Assembly (NCBI RefSeq): GCF_003369915.1
Contig: NC_046675.1
Span: 31,953,001 to 32,017,000, forward strand
Reading direction: 5' to 3'
DNA from: Drosophila miranda
Lineage: Eukaryota > Arthropoda > Insecta > Diptera > Drosophilidae
Length of the DNA stretch: 64,000 nucleotides
The position numbers and the translations under genes were made by a program. Below the pieces are notes generated by a model. It worked only from the letters and a program-made list of their open reading frames with translations. It was not told where the DNA came from and ran no database searches. Every line of letters begins with the position of its first letter. Position 1 is the first letter of the stretch. Shown here piece after piece: positions 1 to 12,210 of the stretch.

Positions 1-519
1 ATGATTCGTGGCGCTTTTAAACTTCTGGCCCTCACCGCCGTCTCGTCTGCCCTGGGGTATTGCGTTTACTTCGACAACAAACGCCGCAGCGATCCCGACT
101 ACAAGAAGAAGGTGCGCGCCCGTCGTCTCAAGGCGAAGCTAGCCAAGGATCAGGAGCGTCAGCAGGAGCCGGTTGCCACGGAAGGATCGATGCCACAGCT
201 GCAGCAGAACCAGGCCCAGGCCCTGCGCGGCCTGGTGAAGACCAACACCGAGCAATACTTTCTGGAGCAAGTCTTTCTGGGCGAGAATCGTATAATGTGC
301 GGCGACATTGACGGTGGCATCATGCATATGATCAACGCCACCAGCGTTTGCACGAGCCAGGAGGCATTCCTGCAGATGTTGCGGGGCACCCTGCCACCGG
401 ATATCTTCCAAGTGTTGCTGGCCCGGCTGCAACACGAGGAGCCGACACGCAGCACAACAACAATCGGCATCATGCCCAACTGGATGTCCCCCAGCAGTGG
501 AGGAATAAACCGCCTCTGA
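1..519 (+). CDS. tomboy20: Tom20-family mitochondrial import receptor (tomboy20-like)
   Basis: A 172-aa protein with the Tom20 plan. It has an N-terminal membrane anchor (about residues 5-24), then a short cytosolic stretch carrying YFDNKRRSDPDYKKKVRARR, then a TPR-like receptor fold from about residue 82 (TEQYFLEQVFLGENRIMCGD). Tom20 sits in the mitochondrial outer membrane and binds the amphipathic presequences of imported proteins. The length matches the family, and no intron is needed. D. melanogaster has two paralogues, Tom20 on 3L and the germline paralogue tomboy20 on 3R. The rest of this window looks like 3R, so I prefer tomboy20, but the sequence alone does not separate them. The ATG is the first base of the window, so a start further upstream cannot be excluded. 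The C-terminal tail (after residue 150) is low-complexity and Ser/Thr-rich. Confidence 0.7.
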   Translation: MIRGAFKLLALTAVSSALGYCVYFDNKRRSDPDYKKKVRARRLKAKLAKDQERQQEPVATEGSMPQLQQNQAQALRGLVKTNTEQYFLEQVFLGENRIMCGDIDGGIMHMINATSVCTSQEAFLQMLRGTLPPDIFQVLLARLQHEEPTRSTTTIGIMPNWMSPSSGGINRL

Positions 520-1394
520 ATCGGCATCTGCAACGACCTCTACACACACAAAAACAATGCAACACCAAATACCAACAAAATTCTGGTTCCTGTTTCCTAT
601 TTAACATCGATTTAACTGTGATTTTTTTTTAAATTAATTTTTTTTGGTAACAGACAGCAGTCTCTCGGAAGTGAATGTAAATCGAATTAGTAAATGGCAT
701 TAACTATATGCGGGAATCTGTAACAACAATTCCTTCCACAGAGCAAATTATTTGGCTTTTATTGGGGGTATTTTTTGTTTTTAATATTTTGACAGAAAAA
801 CACAGGCATTTCACAAAGAAAATATCACATTTTGACAAGAAAAAGACAGCTTAGCTTTCAATAAGGCATCGATATTCGTAAACACTCATAAATACTCAGC
901 GTTGAGTAAAATCAACTTTACTCACTCACTCAAATCACACAACATCATTACACGCATGATCCGCTTTTTACGCACACAAACGAAATCTCTATCTGCGTCG
1001 AACTGCACTTGAGCAAAATCCTACGATTTGAGTTTACTTATAATCAAGCCGATCATTGTTGAGCCGAAGCCACCGGCACCTGAATCTCCCGAAAGACGAG
1101 CATGAATAAACTAAGCGAGGCCACAAGAGAGGAAGGGCAGAGCTTGAGTGATTTATAATTAGCAGCGATCACATGTGCTCAAGCAAAGAGAGTTTTTTCA
1201 GGTGATTATCTTGTTTCAACGTTTTTACAATCACCCAAAGCCCTTCTCTGGTATACATGTATATAAGTCGTATATTTCACTTGGTAATTCGTAGTTATTC
1301 GCAGCGGTTGAAACGTAATTATCATGTTGTTTGTTGTTTAGAGGCCGCTCGAGTCCTCTGTGGATCTCAAGAGCAGAGCGGGCGCGAGAGCGTG

Positions 1395-1472
1395 AGCTAA
1401 CAGTCCGCTGTAGCTGGGAGCAGCCACACGCTGTTAACCAATAACAGGCTGTTAACCTGGAATGCTAACAGC
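1395..1472. repeat. cluster of CTGTTAAC / CTAACAG motifs
   Basis: CTGTTAACC occurs twice (at 1430 and 1449), with CTAACAG at 1397 and 1464 and ATAACAGG between them, so the motif is present in both orientations within about 80 bp. It could be a small palindromic transposon end or a cluster of binding sites. No assignment is possible from sequence alone. Confidence 0.4.
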
Positions 1473-2730
1473 TCCGTGTAGTGTACCAGAGTTTAAATAT
1501 ATATATATGTAAACAGATATATAGGCCCTCGGTATCAGCAGATGACCATGACTGACTTAAGGACGGCGTACAAATAGGGTTGGTCGTGTGCACTCTTGCT
1601 AGGCTCGGGTCTAGCTCGCCGGATGGTCGGGGTTCTTCCTCGCCTAATTGTACTATCGTACTCCACTACATTTAATTAGTGCACTTTACGGGAACTATAA
1701 GTGATTATATAAAACAAAGGAAACTGAAATACTGATAGCGCCGACACGCCAAAAAAAAAAGCCCTACTGAACCATTTCTATTTAGAGAGAACCTAGGTGT
1801 TGATTGTCCCTCTCTTCTGTACCCTCCCTACCATGACATTGCGTTCGAGTTCTTGCATTGTCCCTTGATCAATCCTTTACTAAGGTTTACCACATTTTAT
1901 AAGATCCTGGCACGGATACTCGACAGGCCATTTTTATGATTTTAAAGATTCATTTCAATCCAAAAAGATTCATATTTTAATATAATGTGAGACTTCAATT
2001 TCAATATTCATTACGTTGCAGTTGTAGAAACACAACAATTGACTTAGCTTCTAATTTGTGGGTAATATTTCCTTAATCCTAATTATCATATAAGTTTAGT
2101 TATAAATTCATTATTTTAAAGCATGAAAAACATTAGGGTATAGATATATATATATATATAAACGAGAGAATAAGAATCGAAATCGTAAACAAAAGCTAGA
2201 TCAGACTGGGGTGCATTATACACACTGAGCAGACGGGTTTGAATCATTATACACTGTATGCATATCTACACTTTCAAGTTAATAGGCTCTTTTGACCAAA
2301 CTCTTTTTGCTGTACATAATTACTCACTCCGGCGTTATTGTCTTACGCTGATCGTTGGGCCCAATGATGTCGTAGATGTTGACCGCAGCTGTTTAAAATA
2401 TGGAAATCATAAATATATAATGCATACAATACAATTACGCTACAAACACCGTCGCATAGTCATCAGTCAGTTGTTTTGGTTTTCATAATACAGACAGAAA
2501 TTTAATTGTTATGCTCTATCGCGAAAATTGAACCAAAAGGTAGCAAACGAAGACAATTTAGTGTGCATATGCACATATGTATGTAGGTATGTACGCGCGT
2601 AACATCAAAGAGGGGTGTTAATAAAGTTTCAGTTACATTACGTTAAACTGCTGATGTTTATGCGTTGGAACTTGATAATGAATTAAATGTAAATTGGACA
2701 AAACTCGATCCTGTGCTGCTGCTTTGTAGA

Positions 2731-2765
2731 CTGTTGACCGCCTGAAGTTGGTTAGAGGTCAACAG
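2731..2765. repeat. perfect 9-bp inverted repeat (hairpin)
   Basis: CTGTTGACC at 2731-2739 and GGTCAACAG at 2757-2765 are exact reverse complements around a 17-nt loop. No coding context is visible. Confidence 0.55.
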
Positions 2766-3357
2766 GTGCGATGTATATGGTTCCGGGCCGTACTGACGAA
2801 TCTTCCGCCAAGCTTGTATTTAGTTATTTATGTCTGAGCAGCACTAAATATTCTTGGCGATTAAGGCTGATCTGTTCCACTTGGATCTTTGGAGATTCCG
2901 ACTTGGTGGCAATATAAGGTCCAGAAAAGATGAATTATGGATGGAGTTGGAGAAACCTCGACAACTGTTCGCCTAAGCCAGCTCCCAGGGTAGTCTTCTC
3001 GAGACTATACCGCGATGGGGCAGCTTAGGTACACCTCCCTGCAACATAGGTTATGTCAGCACGTGCACGGCACTAATATGAAAACATACCTCTTTTCCCA
3101 AATATATCTGCACTAAATTCTTGTCATTCACTGACCACTGAACTGTACGGCACTTGTAACTATATGCTTCCAGCATATATTTGTGGAAATATATATATTT
3201 TCCGGATAGCACTATATATATGTGTGTGCACTATGTATGTTGCTCGCACTCGGAAATTATCACGTCTTTACAGATCGATCAACTTTCTTATATTGTTCAA
3301 AGCAGTAATAGACGATGGACTGAGTAGCCAGTGCAGCAGAGCTTTTGAGCTTTTTAC

Positions 3358-3554
3358 TAACTGTGCAATCGTATGATCCAGAACATTCGCAGCAGCATAA
3401 AACGATCGTCTAATGCACAGCATAGCTTAACTGTGCAATCGTACGATTGCCGTCTATGCTTCCCACTGTCCGTCGCTTGTATGTGTTCGTGGGCGTTCGG
3501 ACTTAAGAGCGGCTAAGGCTTTGATCCAACCTTAAGAGTGGCTAAAGCTTGATC
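3358..3554 (+). repeat. two pairs of short direct repeats
   Basis: TAACTGTGCAATCGTA is repeated exactly at 3358-3373 and 3428-3443, 70 bp apart. A second pair, CTTAAGAGYGGCTAARGCTT followed by GATC, lies at 3502-3526 and 3531-3554. They look like local duplications inside old repeat sequence. Confidence 0.6.
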
Positions 3555-5569
3555 GTTCGAAATATCACTAGGGGGTCTCACGAGACGAAAGAAGATAACC
3601 AACTCCCTATATTTTGTGCTGGCTACTACATCCGTTACAGCTGTTCTGTTGCCTTCTGCTCAGGGGGGAAAAAGATGGAAAATAAATACATTGTAATTCT
3701 CTACAAATCGATAATTGATGGCATGCTGTATTACACTTATCCGCCGCTCAGCAGTTTCAAAACAAGCTACATGCCAGTTAAAGTGATTGCCTTTCAATTT
3801 TGAAACAACATTCAATGAGGTAATAATTTGGCTAAACAATTAAATGTGGATTCTGCACAGATTTCATCCGGCCTCTCCATGGCATGTCTGACAATCGTTT
3901 TATAACTCTCTTCAGTTTCTGTCGATGTTACAGTAGGGATTGAGAGCACTCTACCCGCCCGCACATTCAAAATGTCTGCCAGCCTATTTCCGGGCCATGC
4001 AACAGCCATTCATGGCTGCTCGTGTGTGTCCCGGTTCCCGTTTGAGTGGGTGTTTGTGTAGGACCCATTGTTGGCGATTGGTAAATAAACCGCCCACTGG
4101 GGAGGGTCCTCCTCCGTGTCCTCCGTGTGCTCTGTGGCTGGTGTGCATAATTTCAGTGGAACAACCACTTCACGTCCCCGTCCACAGATCCTCTCTACAG
4201 GGCATTTGTCATCCGGATGCGTTTGATTGATAGCCATGGTCGAATGGCTTGACCAACTGGCCATAGCCTCTAACCATCGACCCTCAAGGACCTCAAGGCC
4301 TTAAAGCTGTCGTCGTCTGGTGGCCCTTAGAGACACAACATCTTGAATGGGGGCCTTAACCCCAAAAGAACTTTGCTAGAACAAAAAACTTTAAACAAAA
4401 GGAAGATTTTGAAGGTCAACATTCGTTTAAATATTCTTCCTTCGGGTTTGTGGTAACTTTTTTTCTGCTCAAGAGAAAGTATCTTTTAACGCCCTCCGCC
4501 GTACGAATCTAATTAGATAATGTCCTTTATTGTGGGGCTCTCTTTTGCTTTTAAACCGCATTCATTGTCCGGCAATTACCAGATAAGACGGCGAGAACAA
4601 CGGGACTTTGTGTGACACTAATTTCCACGATGAGCAGCAGCCAACCACAGTTTTCCATTAGAAGAAGGAGTAATGGAGGAAACGAGGGTTTTCCCATTAG
4701 AAAAAGGAGTGCCAGAGGTTTTTCCATCACAAGGAGCAGCGAAGGAAAAGATTTGCTTCAGTGACGACGCAGACATCTCAAGGACCAGTTTCAAGGACTA
4801 ATTTAATGAAGGACTCTGACTCAACTAGGAGCTATCCTATGAAAGATTCAAACAGGCTGCAAATAAAACAATGCCATAAGTCCTGCCACAAGGCATCTTT
4901 GACAGCTCTTTTGTCGCTGGTCTCCGCTCCATTATCATAAGCATATTAATTAGGCCCACACACATATTGCTAGTATCTAGGACTAAAGGACTAGGATCTA
5001 AAAAGTCATTAGGCAAAACCAGGAATCGAAAAGTCAGAGTTCTCCGACGAGTGTTTGGCTGTGGCTGCCACATCAAACGGACTAATTGCTAGATGCTGTT
5101 GTAGTTGGCGGCGACAGGAGATTAATGTCGGGCAAGTGTCATCATTGCCAAAGTGTCTGGTCTGCTGAAAGTATAAGAAGTATTTCTTAGGCTACCAGCT
5201 TTAAAGAGGCAGTAGAGAAGGCCCCTTAAAGAGTACCCCTCCCAATCCCAAACAATAGATGGGAAAACGTACCCCTTTTTTGTTGGAATTTCCACTATAA
5301 ATTTACTTCCTTTTTCTGTATTTTTTTTTCCACAAAATATCGCGCATCCTTCACAGAAATTCAATTCAAAAGATGACTCGAACAATATGTGTGTGTGCGA
5401 TGAGGCAGAGTGCCAGGCCGGCACTTTTTGGCGGCTCCATGCCTCATGCTTGAATAAACAACAATTTTTAATAAACCGTAACTGGAGAAAGAGCAGAGTG
5501 TAGGCCTAGAGAGAGAAAGGTAATAAAAAGGGAGGTGCAAAAACTTGCACTTACAACATTTTTGCGAAA

Positions 5570-5642
5570 CCCCCCCCCCCCATAAATTGTTTGGCTACGC
5601 ACGTAACTTACACAAACAAACACTCACACACACACACACACA
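5570..5642 (+). repeat. poly-C run and (CA)n microsatellite
   Basis: A run of 12 C at 5570-5581 is followed by an A/C-rich stretch and a (CA)n repeat at 5625-5642. Open frames across this region are artefacts of the repeat. Confidence 0.9.
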
Positions 5643-7791
5643 GCCACATACTCCTACTCATACACGGAGGAGACTTTCATTTCCTGACAGCGGAAGTGGT
5701 TGCGCCTCGGTGTGTGTCGGGTGTCAAGTTTTATATCATCTCTTTTGCATTTTTTCTGTTGTTTATTTTTGACACAATTTCTTCACCCAGCTGTTCCCCC
5801 CTTCCTGGGAGGGCAGAACTATACGTGAAATGCATATCGCATGCGAGTCCCAGCATCAAACAGAGCTCCCTGAAGTCCTAGGGCTGGTAGACCACTTTGT
5901 TTGCCACAAGCAGAGTTTTTGGTAATAAACTGTGATTTTCCATAGCCTCCTTTTTTGAGGACATTGCGTGGGATTTCTTAAGTGAAAACAGGATGCAAAG
6001 CAATATGTTGCATGTAAAAGCCGCTTATGCAACAAAAGGTGGGTGGATTTATATGGAAATACGAACGAAAACCTTGAGAGATTTTCTGGGATAAAACTGC
6101 CAACATTTAAGGCAAATTCTTTACCCGAAATCCAAAAGTTTTCCCTCTTAAAAGAGATATATTTTCACATGAAATTGCATATACTGATGGGAGGTTTTTC
6201 TTTTTCCGTTTATTGCAATCCTACGACTGCAGAAGATGAATTTTTCTCATGAATATGAATTTTCCAACGCACACTAGTGCAACAAATATACATATACTTA
6301 TGCCCGGGGGCTAATATTGTATGAATATTCAACAATTTATTGTTTATCAATGGCTTTTGGCTTGGAATTTCCGACAAAAACAGCAGAAGCAATTTATGGG
6401 ATTTCCCCTGCCAAAAAGCTCTTTAATTGTTTCCAAAAGATTAAATCATAATGATTGAGGGTTTAGTCTCAGTTCTTGACTATATAATTTCATAGCAGTC
6501 AGCTTTGGCATTTGAATTTCTTCAGTGGAATCCAAAACTCACAAACATCCCAGCCTTCACTTCGTTCTTAAGTGGAATTACAGAGGAAACACATAAGTTT
6601 CTTTGATTCTTAGAATTTTTTGCCCTAAGCCAAGGCTAATACTATCTCCCCCTCCCCGTTCCCCTTCCCCTGCACCTTCTCCTGCTCCTGCAGTTTGTTG
6701 GGGGCAAAGTCTGGAAAGTTTTTTGCGAGGAAATAGGAAATGCGCTTCTCTGGCTTTACTTCCCTTCATTTTGTAAGTTTTATAAGTATGTTTGTAGTGT
6801 GCTACCCCCACCCCCATTCCTGCCTGACCTTCTGCCACAGTCTTCCTGCTCTCCAGGGCTGACATTGCATTCTGTTTGCACAACCGCCAAGGAACCACTT
6901 TCGATGCCGATCCTGCCTCTCTATGGGGCATGCTGGGAATGCCATGAAAGGATTTGCGTCACGAAAATTCCCAGCTGTCCACCGCCCCCTTTCAACAGTT
7001 CTTGCCCCCGGTTTTTTTGCAACAGCTGGCAAAGCAATTTGTATTTTGTACTCAGAGGAAACTTCGATTTGGACAGCGTCAAAGAGCCGAAAGGGAGAAA
7101 CTCCACAAATGGACACTGCCCTGCCCCAAGGCCTAATTGTGGTTTGGGGGCCAATCAAAATATCTCCTCGGATGCGTGTGAGTGTGTGCCAGTTTCAAAT
7201 TTGTTTGCGATGCACCGGAGGCCGGGTCCATGGCCTCCTGCCAACGTGCCACCAAGATTAATGTGCCAACACCCTGCCGTGTCCTGTAAAACGCCTGTGT
7301 CTGCCGCTGACAATGTCCCTAACTCCTGTGCCCCCTGGTCGTTGTTCTTCGGCATGTTTTCTATGGCTAACAGAGGGTGGAGTCCTTCCCTGGGGGCTGA
7401 GCAATGACAAAAAGGACATTCAACTGGCACAGCCACGGGTGGCATTCTCCGCAGGAAAAACTTGCGCCGAAAACTTTTTAGTGCCTCCATGGAAGAGAGG
7501 TATTCGGGGTTTTAGGGTTTTTTTTTGTCTGAAACCACCTTTAAAGGATTTTATGGGCCTGAAATTGCCCCAATAGAAGGTGTAAAAGGCGGCAGATTTC
7601 GTGGATTGTTTGTTGCGGAACTACGGGTATTATTCCAAGGAAAATATCCCTTAAATATTCTCAAATTTTATGCTCATTACTAATCTTTTGGCATCGCTTC
7701 TATTCCATTAAACATTTCGTAATGTCATTAATTTGCCACATTTTTAAAGTAAAATCCCAGTCAAAAAGTCGCCGCCCATCTTCATGCACGA

Positions 7792-7816
7792 CCACACACA
7801 CACACACACACACACA
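7792..7816 (+). repeat. (CA)n microsatellite
   Basis: About 12 uninterrupted CA units. Confidence 0.95.
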
Positions 7817-10800
7817 AAAAGTGCTCCCTGGGCGGGGGCAAAGTTTAATCAAAATAATAAACCCAGTTTGTTTTCTAATTTGCCAGGCAGACAAAAAAGT
7901 TTCAAGGACAATGCGGTCCTGGCTGGGGCACTCCCCCTGTGCTCTGGTCTCTTTGTTGTGTGTCTCTAAGTCTATTATCTGCGTCTTTGCCAACATCCAA
8001 AGCATCCAAAAGCCAATGCAAAGGAAGAGACACCTACATGGCCAAGGTATATTCAAATGAAGGTGTGGCGATAGGCTGTCCGGGTAGCCTATTATATACT
8101 CTTTTTTACTGATTAAAATATGTTTTCGGTTCATGTTTTATGTTTATCTTTCAGATACGAAGACTGTTCATTAAATCCTTGACTTTTAAATTTCCCGCCT
8201 CTTAATTGATAGTTCAGCACTGCTTCTGTCAAAACCATCTATCAGGAGATACTTGAAGACAAAAATTTTTGAAGACAAAAATGGCCACTGAAACCAACAC
8301 ATAGCTGGATATATACCATGGGAAGGCTGCTTTATCAATTTCAATGGTAAAAAAAGATTTGCTGAATTTGAAGTTTAGAAAACTTCACGATTTGTTGTAA
8401 TCGGGCTTGCCTCACCTTCTCGTTAACATACCCTTCCCAAAACACCTACTGGTAGACATGTAAGTCGGCGCCGCGCCCACTGTTTCAGTTCATTTGAAGA
8501 GAAAAGGAATTTCATAGGAAATGAAAATGAAAACAGTGTCGAGGAGCGTATATTAGATTTCTGCGAAAATGAGGAAATGGCATGAAAGGTGGGTGGTGCT
8601 GTTGGCAAATTTAAAATGCAAATGAATAAACAGCTGGGCAATAAATTCAAATACATGTTCGAGTAGTATCATAATAAACAAGATAACAATAACAATAATG
8701 TTAGATGATAGGCGCAGTCAACAGACACGACAGATGATATCCCCTGGAAGGACTAGCCAACCATAAATATTTATGAGAAGCCAATAACCCAAGGACACAC
8801 ATACCATATAAAGGGCGTAAACAAATACTTTGGCATTTTTCCTAGGCCGGGCGCCAATAAGTCCGGTGATAAGTCCATTAAAATTGTATTTGATTTGAGT
8901 TTTGCAAATCTGGTGGTGTTGTTTTATTATTGGTTTGGCTATTAAATGGGCATTACAATGGGCCATCATATGCTACCCCTGTCCAGCCCCAGCTGCGAAA
9001 ATGTTGTGTGTTGTGGTCATTGGGCTTTCGGTTTTGGACTCTCGGTTGGTTGCACACTCAAACATTTATCAGCACGCTGCAGTCGCTGGCCCTATATGCA
9101 TTATTAATGGGTTTTCGGCCCTGTTAGCCCTGTAATACAAGGCTAATCCATTGGATTTGGAAAGGACTCGAGTAATTTGGCTAAAAACATGTTGGTTATT
9201 TATTCAAAAATGTTCATTAGCTGCGATATACGTAACATGAAACATTCATTAGCAAATGGTGTTGGCTTTAATGATGAATGACATTGATTGAGTTCTGTTC
9301 GTGATGCAATATTTTCCTTCCCGTGTTTGTTTGTTAATTAAAGGATTAACACGGAACACAGCCCCATTGGCAGTCTGCTTTAATCTTTCATAAGAGTTTT
9401 ATAAGGGAAACCCTTAACCAGAGATGGGGTGTACTTGCATGGTTATGTTCATTGCAATCATTGTGGTGGAGGAGCAAGAGGAGGAGCAGGAGGAGGAGAT
9501 CAACTTAAGCCATAGCCCCATAGACAAAGAATTTTCTCTCTACAGCCAGGGTTACTGCTTCGCCCAGTCTCACTTATAACACCTCTTGAGGGTATACTAG
9601 AAGCCTTAGGAGCACTGAGGGTTTTCCATATTATATTCACAAGAAATTCTGCTTGGCTGCTTCTTTCATTGCTGTTCTTTCTGCCATAAAGTCTTTAAAT
9701 TCTTTGGATATTTTTGCATCTCTTGACTTTCTTTTAACGCCCCTGAATATGGCAATGTGTTGGGTATCCCTTAGTCTTTTCCTTCACATTTGTTGTGCAT
9801 TTTTAGCCAAGCTTTAAACTGTTTTAATTAAGCGCCAACATAACACTGCAGCACTTTTCACAGCCCCTGCAGATGGCATTCATATTTATTATTTACATGC
9901 ACGCCAGAATGTCCAAGCCAGGGAACGAGTCCTGTTGCTGTTGCTTCCCCCATGCCAGTGGACATTCTGCGTGAATATTATTTAAATATTGCTCATGGCG
10001 TAGGGGAGGGGGGGCGGTCAACACAAATTAAAGCCAGGACTGGGGTTACGGGCAAATTAATACATACCCCGAAATGTTAAAGCAACGAGTGAGACGGGGT
10101 AGTGCCACAAGAAGAATCACGCAGCAGTCCACGTGGCGTATACGTTATGTTGCCTGCCAAATAAATCTCCGACGGCAGACTTGCGGTTGATTTTATTTCG
10201 TTTAATTTTGTTTTTTTTTATTTCGTTACGAAAGCCCCTCCCCTCGGGCTTTGGCCAAATTTATGAGCCGCGTATAATGTTGATTTAATATTTATACCAA
10301 CAATTGCCAAAGAACGTCAAGTCAAGTTTTTAATGCCTCTTGGACAACATTTGTGCGTTTGTTGATATATATTTGCAAAATTAAGTTTACTTATTTAGTG
10401 AATACTTCAACTGGCCGCTCCTTCTGGTATTTGGTCTGGAAGAACTCAACTTTTTATTCTTTTTCCGTTCAGTCGCTTTTATGGGGCTTTCGCTTTCTGA
10501 TCATAAAGTTGCAAAAATAATTGAAACGACATGGCTTAAGTGGGTGTGGAAGTTTCCCGTCGTCCTTCTATTGTTGTTTTCCTGTCATTCTGCCTGAAAG
10601 ATTCCAAGTTCTTTATGATATGTTCCCCACAATACGTTAAGGGGAATAAGCTGTAAAGAGTGCACTTTGAGTTTTGGAAAAGTTTTCAGAGAAATATTGC
10701 TATAAATTGAGTGGCAGATAAAACTCTTTTGTCCAGTTAAACCTTTGACAATTGCATTTATGGTAGAAATTCGATTAAATGGTTGTGCCATATCAAAAAT

Positions 10801-11282
10801 AGTTTATTTTTCTCTATTTATTCAGTTTGATATGCGTTTTGTGAGTCAATTTGTGAAATAAAGCTGAATTGAAAGTTGCCATGACTGTTGACAGCTTTTG
10901 GTTGCCATCGGCACTGAGAAAAAATAGGTGGAAATATTATAAAGGTATTTTAAAACTCCCAAAAATATATATTTTCCACTTTCAATGTGCAAAGATAGCA
11001 GTTTGCTTTTTTATTCGTCTCGTGCTCAAGCTAGAGAATGATTGTATTTCTCGGTTGCGGTTTATTTTTCTCTCAGTGCATTTGTTGACTTCCTGCCTCT
11101 AGTATTTTTGTGTAAGCAGATGACCGCTTTACACAGCTTCTCTTGCTTTGGGTTAACCACATTTGCCTTCTGTTGTGGTTCCTAGACTTTAATAGACATG
11201 TTTGTGTGTGTGTGTACATGCATTTGAACTAATCTTCCAACATTAATCTTTGTCAGAAGTCGTTTTGGTTATCTTGAAAGAG

Positions 11283-11408
11283 AGGCAGACACAACCACAA
11301 GCGTATGTACATATGTATGTGCAGAGTTAGAAGCCGAAAGAAGTCGACTGCGACTGCACTCTGCCGAATCCCAAGACACAGCGCTGCCGCCGCCAGACCG
11401 AGGCGAAG
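11283..11408. repeat. left arm of a ~130-bp inverted repeat
   Basis: Reads as the reverse complement of 11768-11898. Shared blocks on the complementary strand include CTTCGCCTCGGTCTGGCGGC and CGCTTGTGGTTG. About 360 bp separate the arms. The spacer includes TTAAATAAACATAAG and other AT-rich sequence. The pair could be two copies of a transposon fragment in opposite orientation, or the ends of a non-autonomous element. Confidence 0.75.
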
Positions 11409-11767
11409 TAGAGTGAGGATCGAAAGAGAGAGCGAGAGGTTGTGTGTTCTCTGTGCGAGTCTGAATTAAAACGAACATAAAGTGAAAGAGAAGTTAAATA
11501 AACATAAGACGATTTAATGCAATAAATCAATCGAATACACTTCGAACTTATGTACTTACCAGGAGGAATAAACCGCAGACAATTGTTTAAAGCCCTCCTT
11601 AATACATTAGTAGTTCATGAGCAACGTTAACATTTAAGACTGTAGATTGCAATACATATCACAGACAATAATATTCCCATTGAATTGGAAACAAAACCCA
11701 TCGAAATGTTCGGAGCGCGATGCGATTTACTTAATGTTTCTCTTCTTTGTCTCTCTCTCCTTATCAG

Positions 11768-11898
11768 CTTCGCCTCGGTCTGGCGGCGGCAGCACTGTGT
11801 CATGGGATTCGGCAAAGTGCAGTCGCCGTTGCAGTCGCAGTCGGCTTCTTTCGGTTTCTAACTCCTACACATATGTACGCTTGTGGTTGTTGCTGCCT
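11768..11898. repeat. right arm of the ~130-bp inverted repeat
   Basis: Partner of 11283-11408. It contains a small insertion relative to the left arm (an extra GTTGCAGTCGCA-like block inside the GCAGTCG run), so the arms are diverged but clearly homologous. Confidence 0.75.
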
Positions 11899-12062
11899 GT
11901 CGTTAGCAGATTATCGCCTTCTCCCTCATTTCGTTTGTCGAGAACAGACTTGCCTGTGAAATATTTGATGATTTCATAGTCTTTGCTTGCTTGTACTCTA
12001 CCCCTTGGCTCGCGGTTGTTCCCCTTTCATTTTATGTGTATGTTCCTACATATATGCAAGGG

Positions 12063-12210
12063 GAGAACTACTGGGCATGCTTGTGGTCCACTCTTCCTGC
12101 TTCAAATGCCTCTCTCTTTCGAGTCCAACTACTTGGAAATGATTCTTTGTTTTCTTATTTATTGCATCTCCTACATTTGAGAACTACTGGGCATGCTTGC
12201 GGTCGACTCT
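12063..12210 (+). repeat. 32-bp direct repeat, 116-bp period
   Basis: A block starting GAGAACTACTGGGCATGCTT and continuing into a GGTC-ACTCT segment occurs at 12063-12094 and again at 12179-12210, with two mismatches. It lies just beyond the inverted-repeat pair and may belong to the same decayed element. Confidence 0.7.

Larger units (their letters stand above)
520..3600. other. noncoding, possibly degraded transposon sequence
   Basis: No reading frame here looks like a protein. The stretch holds the 3' flank of the Tom20-like gene, a GTTAAC-rich patch, a (TA)n run near 2143-2160, a 9-bp hairpin at 2731-2765 and several short direct repeats at 3358-3554. The density of small repeats suggests old mobile-element debris, but I recognise no specific family. 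Confidence 0.5.
3601..11282. other. long noncoding interval, no gene recognised
   Basis: Nearly 8 kb of AT-rich sequence with many stops in all frames. The longest open stretch (6799-7407, +) has no domain, a poor composition and an equally open opposite strand. Simple repeats are noted separately. The interval could be intergenic regulatory DNA or the intron of a gene outside the window. Confidence 0.5.

Noticed and set aside
5545-5881. frames with His/Thr runs
   Set aside because: They are translations of the poly-C and (CA)n repeats.
6799-7407. 202-codon frame in the intergenic interval
   Set aside because: Cys/Pro-rich composition, no domain, both strands open, no splice context. It is chance openness in locally GC-rich DNA.
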